A DNA stretch of 64,000 nucleotides from Sialis fuliginosa (taxonomy: Eukaryota; Arthropoda; Insecta; Megaloptera; Sialidae). The notes under the pieces were generated by a model that saw only the letters and a list, made by a program, of their open reading frames with translations, did no database searches and had not been told where the DNA came from. The stretch covers positions 21,886,001-21,950,000 of the forward strand of contig OY540810.1 of assembly GCA_961205875.1 (NCBI GenBank). Reading direction: 5' to 3'. The translations under genes were made by a program, and so were the position numbers. Below, piece by piece: positions 59,401 through 64,000 of this stretch (the first letter of the stretch is position 1; each line of letters begins with the position of its first letter).

Positions 59401-62269
59401 AACAGCAGTGACATTTACAACTACATAGGTGAATGGAGTAGTTCTTGACCTGTATTTAGATGTTCACAATTAAAATATTGATATATGAATATTTAAAAAA
59501 ATTGGGTTTCGATTATCGATAATAATTAATCAATTATTTATTCAATTTAATTATTTTTTAACGGTTTTGGTAAATTTTTTCTATTAATTTTTCAAATTGT
59601 TTATTATATCGCGTCGATTACATTGAGCGAGCTTAGAAGTTAACAAGCCAGATTTTTTACAAGCTGCTTGTAAAGTCGTTCAGTGTAATCATGTTCACTA
59701 GCTAACAAGCCAGCTTGTAAAAAAGCTGGCTTGTTAGCTTGTAAACTCGCTCAATGTAATCGACCCTTATTAAATATTTACAAAAAAGAAATTTCAATGA
59801 GTAATTTGAAACATATTTTAATTGTAAAATCCTGATTTATTTAATTTAATAAAAGATCAATTGTACATATATAAAAAAACCCTAGAGTTCTTTAAAATGA
59901 ATTAATTTTTTTATTATATTTTTTATTTTTTAAATGATTATTACAGAATAAATCGTTCACCATAATAATAATAAAAATAACAATTGCCGTAACAGCAATA
60001 TAGTACCAATAATGTTGTACAGGTTATTAGATTATATCAGAAAATTTTTCTCATATGATACATTTTAAACTAATAATAAAGTATTATAACTTTCATAACT
60101 ATATTACTCTACATTTTTCTTTAGAATTGTCTTGTCTTAAATTTTATTTTTCTCTTATTTTTTGTCCTTGTAAATACATTTTTTTTTCACATAATAAATA
60201 TAAATTTTTTCTATTTGCCAAGGAAATATATTTTACAAATGTGATTATTTATTTATAGTAAGTAAAGCAAAACACAAGAAATAATAATAAATCAATATCA
60301 TTGTTTTTCTATAGCTGCCCATTGTTTTTACGACGAGAGTACACAGCAAGTAAGCACATTCCAGTTTGCAGTAGGTGCAGGAAAATATTATCGTTCGTGG
60401 AAAGTAGGAGAAGGATTGGATCCTCATGCGCAATTAAGGAAGGTAAATTAACATCGATTTAAAAAAATTGAAAGTCAGCGAGGTTTTTGAATCTCAAATT
60501 CGTTTTTAGAGTCTAAAAATATAATAGTCTGGTTAAAAGACAATAACTTTTTTTAAATATTTTTATGAGGCGGTGTTATTATTAACCGTTAACCTCATTC
60601 TATCGGCCGGAGCGGCCGTGTCCACTTTTATCTGGCTATATATATTATCAGAAATAATTACCGTGAAAAAGTGTTTTAATAATCTTTTAATTCCATAAAA
60701 AGAAATAGAATCTGCTAAAAAAATATAATTTTTTTATAAAAATATCACGACTTAGACGTATAAAAAAATCTTCGCCATCTTCTCTCTACCGGCCGCCGTG
60801 GCCATTTTTTTTTACAGATTCGAACTGAAAATATTCGTCTTCCTAAAGAATACAAAGGAAGTAGAACTAGCTACAGATCGGATATTTCTTTATTGATATT
60901 AGAGCAGAACGATCAATTTATAATGACAGACTATGTGAGACCTATTTGTATTGATTGGGATATGTCTACTGAAGATAAAATTCTTCAGGTAAACACATTT
61001 TCCTGTATATAATATTTTCAACATAAAATACATTTAAATATTCAATAACGTCATTTTTAATAGGCTGGTAATTTTGGTAAAGTTGCTGGATGGGGGAAAA
61101 CACAAGAAGATGGTGAACCAAGTGAAACGCTTAAAATGCTGAATTTACCGTTCATTCCCACATTTCCTGATTGTTTTAACAGTGTTCCGGCCAGTTTTCA
61201 ACCGTATCTACAAGAGGATAAAATATGTGCTGGATATACGAACGGTATAATATTACATATTATTATTAAAGTTTTCAGCTAACACCATCTTTTCCACCTC
61301 ATGAGATTCTACAAAATAAACAAATTTCGGTACTCCCTGGATTGAAAGTGTATTCAATTTTTGCTCACTCATGAATTTTATTTTTCTTAATCACGCTCGT
61401 GAATCAGTTCAATAAATTATGTCTTATATAAAATTTTGAAAATTTGAACCATGAAAACCTATAAATATTTTGGGTTTTCGATTTCATTGAAAGTATGTAA
61501 ATTATATAGATAGATATTTTATTATATCGATTATTATAGACAATTATAGTTGAAACTTTTAAAATTTTTGGAGAAAAATGGCCGTAACTGAATGGTTGGT
61601 CAGAACTGATTTTAGTTAATGGATTTGAAATCAGTGTATCAAAATATGACATGTATAATTCTTTAAAATTCAATTTGCTGATTTTGTTTTAAAAAGACAA
61701 AATACAAACATGGACGTTAAAAGTTATATTTAAACACATGTGTAATATAAGTTGCATAAACAAATATCTTATAATATACCTATATATTATCATATATTAA
61801 TATATGATATTATATACATATATCTTACGGTCAGTGTAATAAATGTAATTCGTATTAATAATAATTACCGATATGTATTAATAATAAACGGTAATAATTA
61901 ATAATTCTTAATTTATTACACTGAACGTAATATACATGTATACTATATAGGTACTTGAGTTGTTATATAAATATAGATTAAAAGACTTATAGCACGAAAA
62001 TTAATTTTTATTTATTTTATTATTATTTTTTTATTCCAATAAATTTCAACATATTCTATTTTTATTTTCTAGGTTCCAGTGTCTGTGAAGGAGACAGCGG
62101 CGGAGGTCTAGTGTTCCAGAATCCAGAAAATAAATTATGGTATATAAGAGGCATTGTCAGTTTAGATCCAATTAAAAATAATACTTGTGATTCATATACA
62201 TATGCTAGCTATACAAAATTTTCATTTCATTTACAATGGGTTCGCCATCTATACGCTCTTATTATTTAA
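44342..62269 (+). CDS. modSP: Modular serine protease (ModSP/MSP/HP14 type), signal-peptide exon not found
   Basis: Eleven exons join in frame: 44342-44402, 47060-47179, 53707-53835, 55348-55623, 56449-56648, 58190-58402, 59225-59389, 60315-60442, 60818-60988, 61064-61244 and 62073-62269 (stop TAA), giving 612 residues without the N-terminus. Residue numbers count from the first complete codon. Four LDLa repeats lie at about 19-185, a sushi domain at 195-261, a second Cys-rich 'Wonton' domain at 262-332, and an S1 protease at 345-612. The triad is H390 (SAAHC), D452 (SDISLL) and S556 (CEGDSGGG). The activation junction is EAL/IIGG (L344), and S550 is at the S1-pocket position (trypsins have Asp). 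Known family members are secreted, bind the PGRP/GNBP recognition complex, self-activate and start the clip-protease cascade leading to Spaetzle/Toll and melanisation. The order of domains, triad and spacing make the identity secure; the pathway role is by family. The protease exons are compact (59-62 kb) while the LDLa exons are spread over 11 kb of repeats. Confidence 0.93.
45568..46020. mobile_element. MITE with AAAGATAAGGTAGTCTCA ends (copy 2), nearly full palindrome
   Basis: The outer ends match 31930-32308. The inside is a second palindrome: TTTATTCTTGTTTTCGTATT pairs with AATACGAAAACAAGAATAAA, and AACAACACATACAATCAAAG pairs with CTTTGATTGTATGTGTTGTT. The 80-codon open frame across it is a by-product. 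Confidence 0.88.
46351..46628. repeat. Two tandem copies of a 139-bp unit
   Basis: TTTGGTACAGGAAGCGTACA starts at 46351 and again at 46490. The two units differ at roughly ten positions. It lies in the modSP intron. Confidence 0.9.
47060..47179 (+). CDS. modSP: modSP exon: LDL-receptor class A repeat 1
   Basis: The exon encodes GGAGFRCNTGQCIPKDQVCN followed by GVFNCFDFSDETRQQC. Six Cys are present when the one from the previous exon is counted. SDE is kept, but two usual calcium-site Asp positions (C-D-G and D-C) are Asn here, so calcium binding may be weak. Confidence 0.9.
47180..49317. other. modSP intron, left part
   Basis: AT-rich with a diverged LINE/SINE-like copy (48530-49290: AACTAATTACAACCCTCCAT, GTGACAGGGAATGAAATATT). 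No exon was seen. Confidence 0.5.
49318..50125. mobile_element. Foldback element built of GGCTAGAACTAGGTGTAGCC units
   Basis: The outer ends TATATGTTGCGGCTAAAACC and GGTTTTAGCCGTAACATATA are inverted. Inside each end (49343-49490 and 49943-50095) the unit GGCTAGAACTAGGTGTAGCC and its reverse complement alternate, separated by 12-nt linkers such as CGATAACAGTTG. The 450-nt centre has a G run (49509-49525) and C runs (49628-49636 and 49713-49728). Confidence 0.9.
50428..52433. mobile_element. 2.0 kb inverted-repeat element with TAGTGGAGTCATATAACC ends
   Basis: The left arm (50428-51285) and right arm (51585-52433) are about 850 nt each and almost identical as reverse complements. A 300-nt spacer separates them. 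Ends TAGTGGAGTC..GACTCCACTA suggest a TA target as in Tc1/mariner MITEs. A diverged half copy is at 41887-42166. It lies in the modSP intron before LDLa 2. Confidence 0.93.
52980..53312. mobile_element. MITE with GCTAACGCTATCT inner repeats
   Basis: GAGCTAACGCTATCTAC pairs with AGATAGCGTTAG near the right end, which finishes CCAAATTCTTTATAATACC. It is a relative of 38705-39020. Confidence 0.65.
53707..53835 (+). CDS. modSP: modSP exon: LDL-receptor class A repeat 2
   Basis: The exon encodes CNEGFFKCDYGGCIDESRRC followed by DGYGNCMDGSDEINC, a complete six-Cys LDLa repeat with the SDE calcium motif. It ends with the first Cys of repeat 3 (LIEC). The acceptor is TTTTAG and the donor is CAG/GTAAAT. 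Confidence 0.92.
54610..54626. repeat. G homopolymer run
   Basis: An uninterrupted G tract is flanked by CTTCGAA in the modSP intron. Confidence 0.85.
54925..55247. mobile_element. MITE copy 2 of the 42453-42770 family
   Basis: It shares CAAGCACTTTCAAATGGGGT, GTAAATAAACACCAACGG and TTAGCTTCTTTATAATACCG with copy 1. It ends 100 nt before the LDLa 3-4 exon. Confidence 0.85.
55348..55623 (+). CDS. modSP: modSP exon: LDL-receptor class A repeats 3 and 4
   Basis: Two LDLa repeats are fused in one 276-nt exon. Repeat 3 ends CRDGSDETTKRC and repeat 4 runs from CTKNQFRC to CADGSDETDIAC. Both keep the DGSDE calcium motif. An acidic linker (EADEKGEVIE) follows before the sushi domain. The GC content is clearly above that of the surrounding intron. 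Confidence 0.93.
56449..56648 (+). CDS. modSP: modSP exon: sushi (CCP) domain
   Basis: The exon starts GCKLPPNPSHGSYTFNG and has four Cys in sushi spacing, with Y-Q-C-D-V-G-H in the middle and the Trp of YTWNSNPSVC near the end. The domain is encoded in one exon with phase 2 on entry and phase 1 on exit. Confidence 0.9.
56841..57127. repeat. Intronic direct duplication, copy 1
   Basis: AAACATGTTACCTACTGTTG to CAACAAAATTAAA matches 57656-57943 across about 290 nt with many small changes (for example TTATTTGATAATTAATATAA in both). Confidence 0.85.
57656..57943. repeat. Intronic direct duplication, copy 2
   Basis: This is the second copy, about 810 nt downstream in the same orientation, in the intron between the sushi and Wonton exons of modSP. 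Confidence 0.85.
58190..58402 (+). CDS. modSP: modSP exon: second Cys-rich (Wonton/CCP-like) domain
   Basis: The domain starts AECPKLVSTSMDIKYFRED and contains four Cys, with LKCKHSF, VACLETGLW and FACTP. It sits between the sushi domain and the protease, where HP14-type proteases carry the Wonton domain. It has one possible N-glycosylation site (NTT). Confidence 0.88.
58980..59190. repeat. Degenerate GAGACGAGA repeat
   Basis: GACGAAACCGAGACGAGA, GAGCGAGACAAGA, CGAGAGTGAGAC, ACCGAGACGAGAC and TCTCGTCTCG recur over 200 nt directly upstream of the activation-junction exon. Confidence 0.65.
59225..59389 (+). CDS. modSP: modSP exon: activation junction and start of protease domain
   Basis: ICG carries the Cys that tethers the light chain. 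It is followed by TEVPKAEAL/IIGG, the activation junction, then FPWNVGIY and CGGSIISPRLVVS. Leu at the cleavage position is not a site for trypsin-like clip proteases. Confidence 0.93.
59613..59765. mobile_element. 150-bp palindromic element with GTCGATTACATTGAGCGAG ends
   Basis: GTCGATTACATTGAGCGAG pairs with CTCGCTCAATGTAATCGAC. An inner hairpin (AAGCCAGCTTGTAAAAAAGC then TGGCTT) is perfect. It lies in the modSP intron between the IIGG and His exons. Confidence 0.85.
60315..60442 (+). CDS. modSP: modSP exon: catalytic His
   Basis: The splice junction builds S-A-A-H-C with the catalytic His390. The exon ends in phase 0 after HAQLRK. Confidence 0.93.
60818..60988 (+). CDS. modSP: modSP exon: catalytic Asp
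   Basis: It encodes YRSDISLLILEQNDQF with the catalytic Asp452, then VRPICIDWD. The phase is 0 at both ends. Confidence 0.93.
61064..61244 (+). CDS. modSP: modSP exon: GWGK strand and ICAGY
   Basis: It encodes GKVAGWGKTQEDGEPSETLK and ends DKICAGYTN, standard landmarks of the chymotrypsin fold. Confidence 0.93.
61826..61935. mobile_element. 110-bp MITE with TTACGxTCAGTGTAATAAAT ends
   Basis: TTACGGTCAGTGTAATAAAT pairs with AATTTATTACACTGAACGTA near 61930. It lies in the last intron of modSP. Confidence 0.75.
62073..62269 (+). CDS. modSP: modSP exon: catalytic Ser and C-terminus
   Basis: It encodes GSSVCEGDSGGGLVF with catalytic Ser556. The residue six before it is Ser550, where trypsins have Asp. 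The C-terminal helix is FSFHLQWVRHLYALII, stop TAA at 62267. AATAAA-like signals follow within 100 nt. Confidence 0.93.
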
Positions 62270-62513
62270 ATTTTCGATCCTCCACACACCAAAGAATTAT
62301 TTTGTTATATGTGAAAAATAAAAAAATATGCAACATTTGTTATTGATTATTTGAATAAATACTGGATTTATAATTGATATTGATATTTTATTTTATACTA
62401 ACAAATCCCCTAAGTTTCTTACGCATTTTATGTAATATGTCTGCAGCGAAACATTAATATTAATGGTATATAGTCTCCTGGACTTTTATTTATAACCAAT
62501 TGAACATACATAT

Positions 62514-62755
62514 AAGTTATATACACGTGCATCCAGAATCAACCGCTGGGAACCGCCATGTCAGCATTCCACATATGTTATTTTCATGCATTTGTAACTC
62601 AATACATATTATCACTTTTGTAAGACTTATGTATAATCTTGACTCGCAATGTATCTTTAGTCTGTAGTTAGCACTGTAGCTATTAAAACAATAAATGTTA
62701 ACTTAAATAAATTATAATCCTTTTTAAAAACATACTTTCACGAACCCAAAATCTA
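62514..62755 (+). repeat. Putative 5' LTR
   Basis: The right limit is set by the primer-binding site. The left limit is a guess at AGTTATATACACG because insect errantivirus LTRs often begin AGTTA. Polyadenylation-like AATAAA and AAATAAA motifs at 62685-62710 fit the R region. Confidence 0.4.
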
Positions 62756-62990
62756 AGTGGCGCAGTCGGTAGGACAGGCAAACGAAAATAAATAATTAGT
62801 GAATATAATTATTAATTCGGTTCATTTTAATGATTAACTGCCTGAAAAATAAATTACAAGTTTGAGTGAATATCAAACTTCTTAGTACGAAAGTTATCCT
62901 GTGCAAAGCTGAGAGAATACCAGTCAAAGCAACCATCGCTGAAGCAGATCAACGAATGGAAAGGATAACAGTTCTAATGTAAGTACGTTA

Positions 62991-64000
62991 ATGTCTTTTA
63001 GAGGTTATTTAAGTGATAATAGTGATTTTTCTAACTCTGACTCAGATTTTGAATCCCTTACCCAAATTCAAAATCCTCCATCACATAACTTTAACAACGC
63101 AAATTTTACCCTTAATCCGCCTAGACTAAATATCAATATGTCTACACCAACATTGCCAATCCTCAAACCCGAATATATCAATATGATCCCAGAATTTAGA
63201 GGTGAAAGAGAGCTTCTACCTAGGTTCATTGATATCAGTGAAAAAATTGTAAAGACATTTTATAATACCGCGGATCCGAGCGATTTCCAAAACGAGTATT
63301 TAATGTCAAGCATATTGGCAAAAATAAAAGGTGATGCAGCAATAAATATTGCTAGCAGTATTATCAATAATTGGGCTGATTTAAAAAAATCATTAATTGA
63401 TACGTACGCGGATAAGAGAGACTGTTACACACTAAATATAGAGCTAACAGAACTTAGACAGAGTAATTCTGAAACTCCTTTAGAATTCTACGACAGGGTA
63501 CAGCATTTACTTAATCTACAAATTTCGTATCTGTCAACTCATATAGAATCGATAGACGCGATAACATTAATAGGGTACTTCAGAAATTACGCGTTACGCA
63601 TTTTATTGCGAGGGTTAAAAGAACCACTAGGATCTCTAATGAGAATTAAAAATCCGTGCGATTTAAATACTGCACTAAGTATGTTAACCAACGATTTCCA
63701 GTTAGATATAAACGCACGTAAAGATGATAAAAATAAAACAATACATCATGTAAAAAGTAATACATTACCTAATAAAATAAATAGGAATTATAATTCAACA
63801 AATTTTAATTCGTACAACGCGCGATTTACACCAAACCAAAATAGACCAATCAGTAATAACAATAATAATACGAATTTTTATACCAGACAAGCAGGTCCTA
63901 GCACCAGTTCAAATGTTCCTAGACAAAATACAAACGTATTTAGGCAAAACACAAACCATCATTTTCAAAAGCCAGTACCAATAACTACTTCAAGTAGAAA
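62991..64000 (+). CDS. gag: Retrotransposon Gag, 3' partial
   Basis: An uninterrupted frame of at least 336 codons starts at ATG 62991 and is still open at 64000. The early part is Ser/Asp/Asn-rich. The middle has a capsid-like helical region, including LLPRFIDISEKIV and LKKSLIDTYADKRDCYTL, as in insect Ty3/gypsy Gag. The end is Asn/Arg/Gln-rich (repeated N-x-N and RQN stretches), as expected of an RNA-binding tail. No zinc knuckle is reached before the window ends. The frame is intact here, so the copy may be young. Confidence 0.75.
   Translation, partial: MSFRGYLSDNSDFSNSDSDFESLTQIQNPPSHNFNNANFTLNPPRLNINMSTPTLPILKPEYINMIPEFRGERELLPRFIDISEKIVKTFYNTADPSDFQNEYLMSSILAKIKGDAAINIASSIINNWADLKKSLIDTYADKRDCYTLNIELTELRQSNSETPLEFYDRVQHLLNLQISYLSTHIESIDAITLIGYFRNYALRILLRGLKEPLGSLMRIKNPCDLNTALSMLTNDFQLDINARKDDKNKTIHHVKSNTLPNKINRNYNSTNFNSYNARFTPNQNRPISNNNNNTNFYTRQAGPSTSSNVPRQNTNVFRQNTNHHFQKPVPITTSSR

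Larger units (their letters stand above)
62514..64000 (+). mobile_element. Ty3/gypsy-type LTR retrotransposon, 5' end (runs off the window)
   Basis: The element consists of an LTR-like stretch (about 62514-62755) with AATAAA signals near 62690, a primer-binding site starting TGGCGCAGTCGGTAGGAC at 62759, a leader, and a gag frame open to the window edge. The primer-binding site resembles the tRNA-Ser type used by 17.6/297-like insect elements (recall). The LTR limits are approximate because the 3' LTR and the target-site duplication are outside the window. It sits about 0.5 kb downstream of the modSP stop codon in the same orientation. Confidence 0.75.

Noticed and set aside
60590-60810. GC-rich CGGCCGGAGCGGCCG and CCGGCCGCCGTGGCC stretches as regulatory sites
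   Set aside because: Both lie in a short modSP intron and look like remnants of one repeat; nothing supports a regulatory role.

Overview
The window looks like nuclear DNA of an arthropod, most likely an insect. It is strongly AT-rich. Its genes are split into short exons with GT-AG introns, all on the + strand, and very many short non-autonomous transposable elements lie between the exons. The order of insect cannot be fixed from the sequence alone.

Positions 1-40.5 kb hold a tandem array of five related small genes, called A to E here. A has lost its 5' part to the window edge; B, C, D and E are complete, with 164, 163, 162 and 160 codons. Each encodes a four-helix membrane protein. Where the first exon is visible it carries an N-terminal Cys-rich motif of the type CCxCSLxTG. 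The five-exon layout with intron phases 0-1-0-1 is shared, and the third exon is 86 nt in all five genes although the protein sequences have diverged widely. I do not know their function. By shape and motif they resemble the poorly characterised insect four-TM families related to LAPTM4/DUF4728-like proteins, but this is recall and was not searched.

Positions 44.3-62.3 kb hold one gene spread over at least eleven exons, encoding a modular serine protease (ModSP/MSP/HP14 type). The order is four LDL-receptor class A repeats, a sushi (CCP) domain, a second Cys-rich 'Wonton' domain, and a chymotrypsin-fold protease with an intact His-Asp-Ser triad. Proteases of this kind start the extracellular cascade that leads to Toll signalling and melanisation. 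The activation site has Leu, not Arg, and the S1 pocket has Ser where trypsins have Asp, which fits a self-activating initiator. The signal-peptide exon was not found.

From about 62.5 kb to the end lies the 5' part of an LTR retrotransposon of the Ty3/gypsy type: an approximate LTR, a primer-binding site and an open gag frame that runs off the window, about 0.5 kb downstream of the protease stop codon.

Much of the remaining DNA is mobile. At least ten long inverted-repeat elements (0.2-2 kb) occur, several with partial relatives elsewhere in the window. Others are a TTAA-flanked piggyBac-like mini-element, nested elements, a foldback element made of a GGCTAGAACTAGG-type unit, and LINE/SINE-like 3' ends. 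One of these elements ends directly before a splice acceptor of gene B.
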